NCBI GenBank assembly: GCA_024275295.1
Contig: JAJRZI010000115.1
Location: forward strand, 1-44,524
DNA length: 44,524 nucleotides
Origin: Gammaproteobacteria bacterium
Lineage (GTDB): Bacteria; Pseudomonadota; Gammaproteobacteria; Chromatiales; Chromatiaceae
Direction of reading: 5' to 3'
The notes beneath the pieces are model-generated. The model did no database searches. It worked only from the letters and a program-made list of their open reading frames with translations, and was not told where the DNA came from. The first letter of the stretch is position 1, and the number at the start of each line of letters is the position of its first letter. Below are positions 18,887 through 26,795 of this stretch, piece by piece. The position numbers were made by a program, and so were the translations under genes.

Positions 18887-19635
18887 CAGTATTTAAACCC
18901 CCGGTGAACAGCAACGACACCCGCTGTCAGGTTGAAGAACTCGGTACGATCGAAGCCGGCCTTATCCATCATCCCCTTGAGGGTCTCCTGATCGGGATGC
19001 ATGCGGATGGATTCCGCCAGATAGCGGTAGCTCTCTTCATCATTGGCAACCAGCTTTCCAATCTTTGGCAGCAGCTTGAAGGAGTAGAAATCGTAGGTGC
19101 TCTTCAGTGGCTGCATCTCAACCTTAGAGAACTCCAGCACCAGCAGACGCCCACCCGGCTTCAGCACTCGGTACATAGAGTTCAGCGCCAGCTGTTTGTC
19201 AGTGACGTTACGCAGGCCAAAGGCGATGGTGACGCAATCAAAGTGGTTGTCCGGGAAGGGGAGGTACTGGGCATCCGCCTGCACATAACGCACATTGCCC
19301 ACCAGGCCCTCATTGGCCATGCGCTGACGACCCTGTTCCAACATCGCAGCATTGATGTCTGAGAAGACAACCTCACCCTTTGGGCCAACCAGACCGGCAA
19401 AACGGGCTGAGAGATCACCCGTGCCTGCGGCCAGATCCAGCACCCGTTGCCCTTTACGTACACCCGCCAGTTCGATGGCATAACGCTTCCAGAGGCGGTG
19501 AACACCGAATGACATAAGATCATTCATGATGTCATAACGGGAGGCGACCGAGTCAAACACCTGGCGCACACGCCCTGCCTTCTCTGCGGTGTTTACTGTC
19601 TCAAATCCAAAATGGGTGCTGTTGTTTTCCGTCAT
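18886..19635 (-). CDS. ubiE: Ubiquinone/menaquinone C-methyltransferase UbiE
   Basis: SAM-dependent methyltransferase of 249 residues that adds the C-2 methyl group of the ubiquinone ring (and methylates demethylmenaquinone where present). The SAM-binding motif I is [16 protein letters not shown]. The family signatures [18 protein letters not shown] and the [22 protein letters not shown] block are both intact, as is the C-terminal [15 protein letters not shown]. The length equals that of the usual protein. It is first in the ubiE-ubiJ-ubiB unit and lies 36 bp after the DUF971 gene. Confidence 0.96.
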   Translation of the reverse strand: MTENNSTHFGFETVNTAEKAGRVRQVFDSVASRYDIMNDLMSFGVHRLWKRYAIELAGVRKGQRVLDLAAGTGDLSARFAGLVGPKGEVVFSDINAAMLEQGRQRMANEGLVGNVRYVQADAQYLPFPDNHFDCVTIAFGLRNVTDKQLALNSMYRVLKPGGRLLVLEFSKVEMQPLKSTYDFYSFKLLPKIGKLVANDEESYRYLAESIRMHPDQETLKGMMDKAGFDRTEFFNLTAGVVAVHRGFKY

Positions 19636-19671
19636 GACATTTCTCTTCGGTGAATCAATATTGTGGTGAGT

Positions 19672-20034
19672 CTAGTGTGGCAAGCGGTTGATGCCTGCGG
19701 CTTTCAGGTCGGCCAAATAGTTGGCCCAGTTCTGTTCCTGATTAATACCCAGCTCATATAGGGTTTCCCATGCGTAGTAGCCGGTATTGTGGCCATCATC
19801 AAAATGCAGCAGCACCGCATAGTTGCCGACAGGCTCGATCTTGGTGATATTCACATGCTCCTTGCCAATCTGTAGCGTGGCCTCATCGGCACTGTGCCCC
19901 TGAACCTCGGCAGAGGGTGAAAATACCCGCAGGTATTCACAGGAGAGATCGTAGCTTGAGCCATCGGGGAAAGAGACGGTCAACATGCGGTTATCACGAT
20001 TCAGCTTGATTTCTGTGGGGGTGTATTGGGACAT
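19672..20034 (-). CDS. DUF971 (GBBH-like N-terminal domain) protein
   Basis: Protein of 120 residues that is one DUF971 domain, the same fold as the N-terminal domain of gamma-butyrobetaine hydroxylase. Features are PTEIKLNRDNRMLTVSFPDG, the CEYLRVFSPSAEV block (family CExLRxxSPSAEV) and HFDDGHNTGYYAWETLYELG. Family members are often linked with iron-sulfur or metal-dependent processes, but no function is established for this stand-alone form. It lies between hslU (15 bp upstream) and ubiE, a placement conserved in many gammaproteobacteria. Confidence 0.85.
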   Translation of the reverse strand: MSQYTPTEIKLNRDNRMLTVSFPDGSSYDLSCEYLRVFSPSAEVQGHSADEATLQIGKEHVNITKIEPVGNYAVLLHFDDGHNTGYYAWETLYELGINQEQNWANYLADLKAAGINRLPH

Positions 20035-20049
20035 AAAAAGTACCTGCTT

Positions 20050-21390
20050 TTATAGGATATAACGGCTCAAATCTTCATCCGATGCCAGTTCGGAGAGATG
20101 CGCATCAACATAGGCCGTATCGATCACGATGGTTTGACCCGTCAGATCGGTCGCTTCAAAGGAGATGTTTTCCAACAGACGCTCCAGCACGGTGTGCAAC
20201 CGGCGGGCACCGATATTCTCGGTACGCTCATTCACCTGCCAGGCAATCTCAGCCAGACTGGTGATGCCCTCTTCAGTAAAGGCCAGGGTGACATCTTCTG
20301 TGGCCATCAAGGCCTTGTATTGATCCGTGAGTGAGGCATCCGGTTCGGTGAGAATGCGGGTAAAGTCATGGGTAGTCAGTGCATCCAGCTCAACCCGGAT
20401 CGGCAGTCGCCCCTGGAGCTCCGGGATCAGGTCTGACGGCTTGGCCAGATGAAAGGCACCTGAGGCGATAAAGAGGATATGATCGGTCTTGATCATACCG
20501 TGCTTGGTGGAGACGGTGCAGCCTTCAACCAGCGGCAGCAGGTCACGCTGCACACCCTCACGGGAGACATCCGGGCCACCGTATTCCGAGCGGCTGGCGA
20601 CCTTGTCCAGCTCATCCAGAAAGACGATGCCGTGCTGCTCGACCATCTCTATGGCGCGCAGCTTAAGATCCTCTTCGTTGATACGCTCAGCGGCCTCTTC
20701 ATCTTCCAGCAGTTTGAGTGCATCTTTTATGCGCAGTTTGCGCTTCCGGGTTCGGTTGGAACCCATGTTCTGAAACATGCCCTGCAGCTGATTGGTCATC
20801 TCCTCCATACCGGGAGGCGCCATAATCTCCACCCCCAGCTGGGCAGCACTGACCTCAATCTCAATCTCTTTATCGTCCAGATCCCCGGCACGCAGCTTTT
20901 CCCGGAACTTCTCACGGGTGCTGGAGCTGGTGGTGGGTGCGGGTTGGCTATCGGTTTCAAAGCTGGTCGGGGTTGGCGATGGCAGCAGGGTATCCAGTAT
21001 CCGCTCTTCAGCAGCCTTTTTAGCGGGCTCTCTGACCTTTTCAATCTCCTCCTCACGCACCATCTTGACGGCAGAATCAGAAAGGTCGCGGATGATGGAT
21101 TCAACATCCCGGCCCACATAACCCACCTCGGTAAACTTGGTGGCCTCAACCTTCAAAAAGGGTGCATTGGCCAGTTTTGCCAGTCGACGGGCTATCTCGG
21201 TTTTGCCAACACCGGTCGGGCCGATCATGAGGATATTCTTGGGGGTAATCTCATTACGCAGCTCACCCGAAACCTGGGCACGACGCCAGCGGTTACGTAG
21301 CGCAATGGCGACAGCCCGCTTGGCAGCAGCCTGGCCTATGATATGTTTATCCAGTTCCTGGACAATCTCTTGTGGGGTAATTTCAGACAT
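20050..21390 (-). CDS. hslU: HslU, ATPase of the HslUV protease
   Basis: AAA+ unfoldase of 446 residues that feeds proteins to HslV in the cytoplasmic HslUV (ClpYQ) heat-shock protease. Walker A is [17 protein letters not shown], preceded by the family start [16 protein letters not shown]. The pore loop is [11 protein letters not shown], Walker B is [12 protein letters not shown], and sensor 2 lies in [17 protein letters not shown]. The charged I domain lies at about 110-230. The C terminus ends SRYIL, matching the conserved RxIL tail that inserts into HslV to activate it. It lies 11 bp after hslV. Confidence 0.97.
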   Translation of the reverse strand: MSEITPQEIVQELDKHIIGQAAAKRAVAIALRNRWRRAQVSGELRNEITPKNILMIGPTGVGKTEIARRLAKLANAPFLKVEATKFTEVGYVGRDVESIIRDLSDSAVKMVREEEIEKVREPAKKAAEERILDTLLPSPTPTSFETDSQPAPTTSSSTREKFREKLRAGDLDDKEIEIEVSAAQLGVEIMAPPGMEEMTNQLQGMFQNMGSNRTRKRKLRIKDALKLLEDEEAAERINEEDLKLRAIEMVEQHGIVFLDELDKVASRSEYGGPDVSREGVQRDLLPLVEGCTVSTKHGMIKTDHILFIASGAFHLAKPSDLIPELQGRLPIRVELDALTTHDFTRILTEPDASLTDQYKALMATEDVTLAFTEEGITSLAEIAWQVNERTENIGARRLHTVLERLLENISFEATDLTGQTIVIDTAYVDAHLSELASDEDLSRYIL

Positions 21391-21401
21391 ACATTCCGGC
21401 T

Positions 21402-21944
21402 CTATTCAGCTTCCAGCTCTTCGAGAACTAGGTTGTGGTTGGTGTAAACGCAGATGTCAGCAGCGATTCCGAGGCTTTTTTCCACGATCTCGCGGGCACT
21501 CAGATCGGTGTTATCCAGCAGAGCGCGTGCCGCAGAGAGGGCAAAGGAGCCACCAGAGCCGATGGCCATCAGGCTATCCTCTGGCTCAATCACATCCCCG
21601 GTTCCGGAGATGATGAGCGATGCCTTGGTATCCGCAACACAGAGCAGCGCCTCAAGACGACGCAGTGAACGATCCGTACGCCAGTCTTTCGCTAGCTCAA
21701 CGGCAGAGCGGGTCAGGTGGCCATGGTGTTTTTCCAGCTTGCCTTCAAATCGTTCGAACAGGGTGAAGGCATCGGCGGTTGCACCGGCAAAGCCTGCCAG
21801 CACGCGATCTTTGTATAAAAGACGAACCTTACGCGCATTGCCTTTCATGACAGTATTGCCCAGAGAGACCTGGCCGTCACCCCCGATAACCACCCGCCCA
21901 TTACGACGAACTGAGAGAATTGTTGTGCCCTTCAGTGGCTCCAC
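21402..21944 (-). CDS. hslV: HslV, peptidase of the HslUV protease
   Basis: Threonine peptidase of 180 residues forming the proteolytic core of HslUV. A six-residue propeptide (MEPLKG) precedes TTILSVRR, and the first Thr becomes the N-terminal nucleophile after cleavage. E. coli HslV has only an initiator Met before TTIVSV, so the propeptide form is the variant found in other gammaproteobacteria. [37 protein letters not shown] and [16 protein letters not shown] are all conserved. The start is GTG 21944, preceded by AGGG 7 bases upstream. Upstream lies the palindromic repeat. Confidence 0.97.
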   Translation of the reverse strand: MEPLKGTTILSVRRNGRVVIGGDGQVSLGNTVMKGNARKVRLLYKDRVLAGFAGATADAFTLFERFEGKLEKHHGHLTRSAVELAKDWRTDRSLRRLEALLCVADTKASLIISGTGDVIEPEDSLMAIGSGGSFALSAARALLDNTDLSAREIVEKSLGIAADICVYTNHNLVLEELEAE

Positions 21945-21954
21945 ATTATGACCC

Positions 21955-22323
21955 TTTTAAAATTGGAAACCGTTGATTGTACCTGATTAATACCTGAATC
22001 CGTACCTTCAGGGCGGATGCAGAGTGTAAGATATTGGTTTCACAGTGGGATTAAAAAATCTTAGCTTTACCCTTAGGTTAAGCGGGCATTTTTTGAACCG
22101 CTGTGGAATCAATAGCTTGCGCTATGCGCCGTCATGAAGGTACGGGTTCAGGTAATGCAAAAGGGATAAAACCGGGTGAACCATTTGAACCTGATTTTAC
22201 GAATTACAGGTACACATTGCCTGGAATTAGCATCTTTTCTCACCTAATCTTAGACAGATAACCAGCTGATTTCCGGTTTGTTATAACCTTCTACCCATGC
22301 CCTATCCAACAGGACCTTAATAG
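21955..22323. other. Gene-free interval between hslV and the PilZ gene
   Basis: A 369-bp stretch between divergent genes. No ORF with a credible start is seen. It holds the long palindromic repeat (described separately) in its left half and presumably the promoters of hslVU, leftward, and of the PilZ gene, rightward. I could not assign a specific heat-shock promoter. Confidence 0.6.
21992..22153. repeat. 162-bp imperfect palindrome, MITE-like
   Basis: The outer arm ACCTGAATCCGTACCTTCA (21992-22010) matches the complement of TGAAGGTACGGGTTCAGGT (22135-22153) with one mismatch. Pairing continues inward: the segment around GTAAGATATTGGTTTCACAG (22026-22045) matches the complement of CTGTGGAATCAATAGCTTGC at 22101-22120. 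Then a TTAAAAAAT stretch at 22051-22059 pairs with the ATTTTTTGAA region near 22089, and finally GCTTTACCC matches the complement of AGGTTAAGC, closing at about 22071. No protein is encoded. The shape matches non-autonomous MITE or ERIC-type repeats; a 3-bp AAT occurs on both flanks and could be a target duplication. If transcribed it would fold into one long hairpin. Confidence 0.75.
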
Positions 22324-22707
22324 ATGAAAGAGAACAGTGCATTTTCACCCGCAGAGCAGCGTCAGGCAGAACGACAGTCGCCACTACAGAGCCGCAAAGG
22401 GAAGCTGCATCTATCTATTGAAGGGCAACCCAAGACGTATGGCATTTCGGCACTGCGGGATATTTCCCCATTTGGTGTGGGTGTGGAATCAAGCCTGTTA
22501 GTGGAGGAGGGAAAGCGCATCCAGCTCACTTATAAAGAGGCTGACCTGGCGCTGATCGTTGTTGGCACTGTTGCCTGGCATATCCAAACTGAAGCGACCA
22601 GGGCAGATACGGCCAAGCAGGAACAGTACCAATTAGGCATAGAACTCTCTCCGGCAGGCATAGCGGAGAATATTGATTTGTTCCGTTATATGTCAGGCAT
22701 ACGGTAG
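22324..22707 (+). CDS. PilZ-like domain protein
   Basis: Protein of 127 residues with a PilZ-type barrel: an N-terminal Arg-containing region (RQAERQSPLQSRKGKLHLS) and the core motif RDISPFGVGVES near residue 45 (consensus DxSxxG). The rest alternates beta strands (IQLTYKEADLALIVVGTVAW, QYQLGIELSPAG) as expected. It is likely a cyclic di-GMP receptor or a PilZ relative that has lost binding, since the first Arg motif is not canonical. It converges with the HD-GYP phosphodiesterase gene, only 7 bp apart. Target unknown. Confidence 0.7.
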   Translation: MKENSAFSPAEQRQAERQSPLQSRKGKLHLSIEGQPKTYGISALRDISPFGVGVESSLLVEEGKRIQLTYKEADLALIVVGTVAWHIQTEATRADTAKQEQYQLGIELSPAGIAENIDLFRYMSGIR

Positions 22708-22714
22708 CCCGGAA

Positions 22715-24127
22715 TTATTGGTAGCGGTGTTTGATTGCAAGAAATGCATCAATATTTTCTACCAGAAAATCCACCAGCTTGGGATCAAACTGGCTACCCC
22801 GCTGCTTTTCGATATAGGTGAGTATTTCAGGCAGTGCCCATTTTTCCTTATAGATACGTTTGGCCGCCAGGGCATCGAAGACATCCACCAGGGTCACGAT
22901 GCGGCCATAGATGTGGATCTCCTCCCCTGCAAGGCCCTGCGGGTAACCACTGCCATCCCATTTTTCATGATGTTGATAGGCAATAATTGCGGCTGACTGA
23001 AGGACATCCCGTTTTGAATGGCTGAGCATGTTGTAGCCCATCTGGCAGTGATTTTTCATCACCTCATACTCTGCCTCTGTCAACTTGCCCGGCTTCAGCA
23101 GGATGGCATCGGGTATCCCCAATTTCCCAATATCATGCAGCGGCGCAGCCATTGATAAAAGCTCGACCTCTCTTTCCGACAGACCAGACAGGTCGCCCAG
23201 CAATTGACTGTACTTGGTGACACGCAGGGTGTGGTTGTTGGTCTCTTTGGATCGCTGCTCCTCAATAACACCCATGGTAAAGATGGTCTCCTGAAGGGTG
23301 TGCTCTATCTCATCAGACATCACCTCCAGTTCCAGGTTTTTCTTCTCAATGACCTCATGCCGATGAATAACCTCTTGGGTAAACAGGTTGATCTCTTTGG
23401 CCACATGCTCGAATTCCAGGCACTCAAACTCATCCACATTGATCGGGGTGTGGGTGTGGTAGGCATCCTCGCTTTTTTTGATCAGCTTGTTCAGCGGATC
23501 CTGCACATAGCGCTGGATGGTTCTGAAATTATTGACCACAATCAGGAGGATGAAAGTAAAGGTTACAACGCCAATGGCGGCCAGCAGTTTGGCGGTTACA
23601 TTTCTGTATTCCGTAAGGTCAAGCCTCAGATCCACTGCGCCCAGTACCGTGCCCTCCTTTACCTCATGGCATTTCAGGCAGTTCAGCTGCTCTTCTGTGG
23701 AGGCGATAAAAGGTACTATGGCCCTTAAATAGGGCTTCATCTCAAGATCATTCAGGATAAAGACCGGGCGGCCACTTTTGAATGCCTGCTCGGTTACATG
23801 GTCGCGCTCCTTCTCCCGCCAATGGCCTGTACCAAACTGATCGCTCACCTCTTTTGATCTGATGATGGTCACATTATTCACCAGCGTAAGGGCATTGATC
23901 TCCGCAAGAAAGTAGTCCCGCTTGGCCATGATCTCCGCCCGCATGTGCGAGGTGAGACCCGCCTTGACGACCTCTGAAATGGCCAGCGCCTTATCCTCTA
24001 TGATTCTCACTGAGATGCTTCTGAAATTTACGGTAAGAATCACCAGCGTAGCCAGTGACAGCAACATCAGAAAAGTCATTAGATTTTTCAGGGTAATACG
24101 TTTAATAGTTGGCTTCTGCATAGACAT
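22715..24127 (-). CDS. Membrane HD-GYP c-di-GMP phosphodiesterase with periplasmic haem-c sensor
   Basis: Signalling protein of about 470 residues predicted to degrade cyclic di-GMP. Helix 1 (about 15-35) and helix 2 (about 183-202) bracket a periplasmic sensor with a c-type haem motif CLKCH (near residue 151), followed by EGTVLGAVDLRLDL. This layout matches DUF3365/Tll0287-like haem sensors. A linker and coiled coil (about 260-290) lead to the HD-GYP domain, which has HDIGKLGIPD, HCQMGYNML and HHEKWDGSGYPQGLAG, all catalytic motifs intact. The frame can begin at TTG 24130; ATG 24127 or 24121 is more likely. It follows xerC by 58 bp. A covalently bound haem suggests redox, oxygen or NO sensing; ligand unknown. 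Confidence 0.85.
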   Translation of the reverse strand: MSMQKPTIKRITLKNLMTFLMLLSLATLVILTVNFRSISVRIIEDKALAISEVVKAGLTSHMRAEIMAKRDYFLAEINALTLVNNVTIIRSKEVSDQFGTGHWREKERDHVTEQAFKSGRPVFILNDLEMKPYLRAIVPFIASTEEQLNCLKCHEVKEGTVLGAVDLRLDLTEYRNVTAKLLAAIGVVTFTFILLIVVNNFRTIQRYVQDPLNKLIKKSEDAYHTHTPINVDEFECLEFEHVAKEINLFTQEVIHRHEVIEKKNLELEVMSDEIEHTLQETIFTMGVIEEQRSKETNNHTLRVTKYSQLLGDLSGLSEREVELLSMAAPLHDIGKLGIPDAILLKPGKLTEAEYEVMKNHCQMGYNMLSHSKRDVLQSAAIIAYQHHEKWDGSGYPQGLAGEEIHIYGRIVTLVDVFDALAAKRIYKEKWALPEILTYIEKQRGSQFDPKLVDFLVENIDAFLAIKHRYQ

Positions 24128-24185
24128 CAACGCTTATGCGTTACTCATATAGAACCATAAAATTTAAGTAATATTTGATTGTAGA

Positions 24186-25100
24186 TCATTTTTTGCGGCG
24201 CGCCCTTGGGTGGGCTGCATCATAGACCTTGGCAAGATGTTGAAAATCCAGATGCGTGTAGATCTGGGTTGTACTGATATCGGCATGCCCCAGCAGCTCC
24301 TGCACCGCCCGTAGATCACCAGAGGATTCAAGCAGGTGGCTGGCAAAGGAATGGCGCAGCATGTGGGGGTGAATATCCGTTGGTATCCCGGCTTCTTTCG
24401 CTTTTTTGTGCACCCGTTGCTGTACCGTACGGGGTGATATGCGTTTTCCACGCTGGCTAACAAAGAGTGCTGACTCTTCAGAAGCGGCCATTCCAGCACG
24501 AATGGCCAGCCATTTCTCCAGGCTTTGCCGGGCCTTTTTACCAATGGGGAGACGCCGGGTCTTGGCACCCTTGCCGGTCACCTCGACCGTTGCATCGTCC
24601 AGATCTATACCTGCAAGATTCAACGAGACCAGCTCGCTCAGGCGCAGGCCCGAGGAGTAAAAAAGCTCCATCATGGCCAGATCCCTGATGCCAAGCGACC
24701 CCTCGTCAGGCTGATCCAGCAGATGCCCCAGCTGATCCGCATCCAGAACAGAGGGCAGTTTTCGTTGCGACTTTGGCGGGCGCACACCCTGGGCCGGATT
24801 ATGATCCAGCTGTTTTTCACGCTGCAGGTAACGGAACAGGGTGCGCAGGGAAGAGAGTTCCCGTTGCAGGCTGCTGCCCGAGATGCCCTGGCGGTGACGC
24901 GCTGCTATAAAGCTACGCACATGATGCTGATTGAGATCAGCCCACACGGCCATGCCCTGCTCCAGACACCAATCCCGGATACGTTCCAGGTCGCGTTGAT
25001 AGCTGCTCAGGGTGTGCGGCGAGAGGCGGCGTTCGTGGCGCAGGTGGTTAAAAAATCGCTCCAGCCAGATCTGAAACGGCTCTTCTGGCGGCCTTTTCAT
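24186..25100 (-). CDS. xerC: Tyrosine recombinase XerC
   Basis: Site-specific recombinase of 304 residues that works with XerD at dif to resolve chromosome dimers. The N-terminal SAM-like core-binding domain (IWLERFFNHLRHERRLSPHT) is followed by the catalytic domain. The catalytic residues are Arg in SSGLRLSELVSL, His-x-x-Arg in HMLRHSFASHLLE, His in LLGHADISTTQIYTH, and the Tyr in that same segment. The tail LAKVYDAAHPRARRKK is typical of XerC. It is downstream of DUF484 and dapF, the standard gammaproteobacterial order, so it is the housekeeping enzyme and not a mobile-element integrase. Confidence 0.96.
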   Translation of the reverse strand: MKRPPEEPFQIWLERFFNHLRHERRLSPHTLSSYQRDLERIRDWCLEQGMAVWADLNQHHVRSFIAARHRQGISGSSLQRELSSLRTLFRYLQREKQLDHNPAQGVRPPKSQRKLPSVLDADQLGHLLDQPDEGSLGIRDLAMMELFYSSGLRLSELVSLNLAGIDLDDATVEVTGKGAKTRRLPIGKKARQSLEKWLAIRAGMAASEESALFVSQRGKRISPRTVQQRVHKKAKEAGIPTDIHPHMLRHSFASHLLESSGDLRAVQELLGHADISTTQIYTHLDFQHLAKVYDAAHPRARRKK

Positions 25101-25115
25101 GATTATCAGTTGTGG

Positions 25116-25814
25116 CTAGGCGCCAGGCTCGGAGACCATCTCCAGCCTCTTGCTCACTATCTCACCCAGGCGGTTCAGGAAATCAGTCCCCATATCCTGC
25201 CGAAAACGCTGCTCATCGCTGCTGCCGATGGCCATGATGCCGGAGATGCTCTCACTCTTCAGTGGAATCAATACCGCAGAATTTATCTCTTCTGCTTCTA
25301 AGCCAAATAGAGTTTCGAGTTGCGCTTGGGACAAATCTCCACACCGTGGTCTGTTTTGCTGGAAAAAGGTTTTGAAATGGCTAACAGCCTTCTCTTCTGA
25401 CGATTCCAGTGCAGAAGGATCTTCCAGTTCAGCCGGGGTAAACAGCCTTAATTCTACGTAATCAGCCTTAAATTCAGCATGCAGCTGATCCTCAAGTACA
25501 TTGAGCACCTCATCAAGCTCAGTGGTATCCATCAGGGAGAGGGTCATCTGGTGCAGGCGGCTGATAAGAAGATCATTATTGCGGCCGACCTCCACCAGCT
25601 CATCAAATCGCTGTTGGTGACGGGCACACTCTTTACGCAGTGCGGCGAGCTGCCGCTCAAGCAGGGAGACACTGCCACCGTTTACATGGGGCAACCTGAG
25701 TTCCAGCAGCAGCGATTCATGACGCTCAAAAAATGCTGGATTCGCTGCCAAATATTCAGCAACCGCCAGCTCCATGTCCGATGCTTCATCTGCTTGTTCT
25801 GTCTGTAGGGTCAT
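25116..25814 (-). CDS. DUF484 family protein
   Basis: Protein of 232 residues in the DUF484 family, which has a GAF-like fold. The N-terminal block [26 protein letters not shown] is the family signature. A coiled coil follows at about 55-90 ([20 protein letters not shown]), and the GAF-like part ends with [25 protein letters not shown]-type strands. Function is unknown; its fixed place between dapF and xerC suggests a link to cell-wall or division processes. The start overlaps the dapF stop (ATGA-type, 4 bp), and xerC begins 15 bp downstream. Confidence 0.9.
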   Translation of the reverse strand: MTLQTEQADEASDMELAVAEYLAANPAFFERHESLLLELRLPHVNGGSVSLLERQLAALRKECARHQQRFDELVEVGRNNDLLISRLHQMTLSLMDTTELDEVLNVLEDQLHAEFKADYVELRLFTPAELEDPSALESSEEKAVSHFKTFFQQNRPRCGDLSQAQLETLFGLEAEEINSAVLIPLKSESISGIMAIGSSDEQRFRQDMGTDFLNRLGEIVSKRLEMVSEPGA

Positions 25815-26641
25815 AGCTCAATTTTACCTTCAAAGACCTGAATGGCCGGGCCACTCATCCATACGGGCGCTTCATCCCCTGCCCAGCTTATCATAAGAGT
25901 ACCACCCGGCAGGCTGACCTCTACCTGCTCATCAAGCAATCCATTCATCCGCCCGGCAACCACTGCTGCGCAGGCACCTGAACCACAGGCCAATGTTTCA
26001 CCCGCACCACGTTCAAAGACCCGTAGATCAATATGCCCCCGATCCTTTATCGCCATAAACCCCACATTGACCCGTTGCGGAAACCGGGGGTGTCGCTCCA
26101 GCAATGAACCGATCTTTTTAACCGGCGCATCAGCAACAGACTTTACCTGCAGTACGGCATGCGGATTACCCATGGAGACAACTGCAATCTTCAAGCACTT
26201 ATCATCAATCTCAATCAGGTAATGATTTGACTGGGTCTCTGCTTCAAACGGTATCAGCGCCGGTTCCAGCCTGGGTGCCCCCATGTTGACCCTGACCAGG
26301 CCATCCTCTTCATGCCGCAGGTGGATGCTGCCTGAGCGTGTGCCCACATGCAGAATCTCTTTGCCACTCAGACCGGCAAGTTGCACAAAGTTGGCAAAAC
26401 AGCGGGCGCCATTACCGCACTGTTCCACTTCAGCACCATCCGCATTAAATATCCGATAATAGAAATCTGTATCCAGTGAGCGTGGCGATTCCACCAGCAA
26501 TACCTGATCACAACCGATACCAAAGTGGCGATCTGCAATAAACTGGATCTGCCGGGTGGTGAGATCAACCTTTTGATTGATGGCATCAAAAACAACGAAA
26601 TCATTGCCCAGGCCATGCATTTTTGTAAAAGAGAGCACCAT
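25811..26641 (-). CDS. dapF: Diaminopimelate epimerase DapF
   Basis: Enzyme of 276 residues that converts LL- to meso-diaminopimelate for lysine and peptidoglycan synthesis by a two-cysteine, cofactor-free mechanism. Both catalytic Cys are seen: one in [14 protein letters not shown] (about residue 73) and one in [13 protein letters not shown] (about residue 218). The N-terminal [15 protein letters not shown] motif is typical. The length matches the E. coli protein (274). It heads the dapF-DUF484-xerC operon and is divergent from the acyl-AMP ligase gene with a 154-bp spacer. Confidence 0.97.
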   Translation of the reverse strand: MVLSFTKMHGLGNDFVVFDAINQKVDLTTRQIQFIADRHFGIGCDQVLLVESPRSLDTDFYYRIFNADGAEVEQCGNGARCFANFVQLAGLSGKEILHVGTRSGSIHLRHEEDGLVRVNMGAPRLEPALIPFEAETQSNHYLIEIDDKCLKIAVVSMGNPHAVLQVKSVADAPVKKIGSLLERHPRFPQRVNVGFMAIKDRGHIDLRVFERGAGETLACGSGACAAVVAGRMNGLLDEQVEVSLPGGTLMISWAGDEAPVWMSGPAIQVFEGKIEL

Positions 26642-26795
26642 AGTATTTGCACTGCCGCTGAATTATAAATATTGAACCTAGGTTGAATGATTCTACCCTG
26701 TAAATGCACCAGATGGGTACATTTGCAATCTTTGTCCCACTAGTACCCCTTCAAGGTGATAATATCGCAACACCCACCGAGACAAGCAACAAGCC

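Noticed and set aside
20479-21300. 273-codon plus-strand ORF opposite hslU
   Set aside because: It is a shadow of a highly conserved gene; no ribosome site or family match.
24186-25100. Mobile-element integrase
   Set aside because: The gene is XerC by its motifs and by the conserved dapF-DUF484-xerC order; no attachment sites or phage genes are nearby.
26715-26748. GGGTAC...GTACCC inverted repeat before the acyl-ligase gene
   Set aside because: Only 6 bp with a 22-bp spacer; too weak to call an operator, though it lies in a divergent promoter region.
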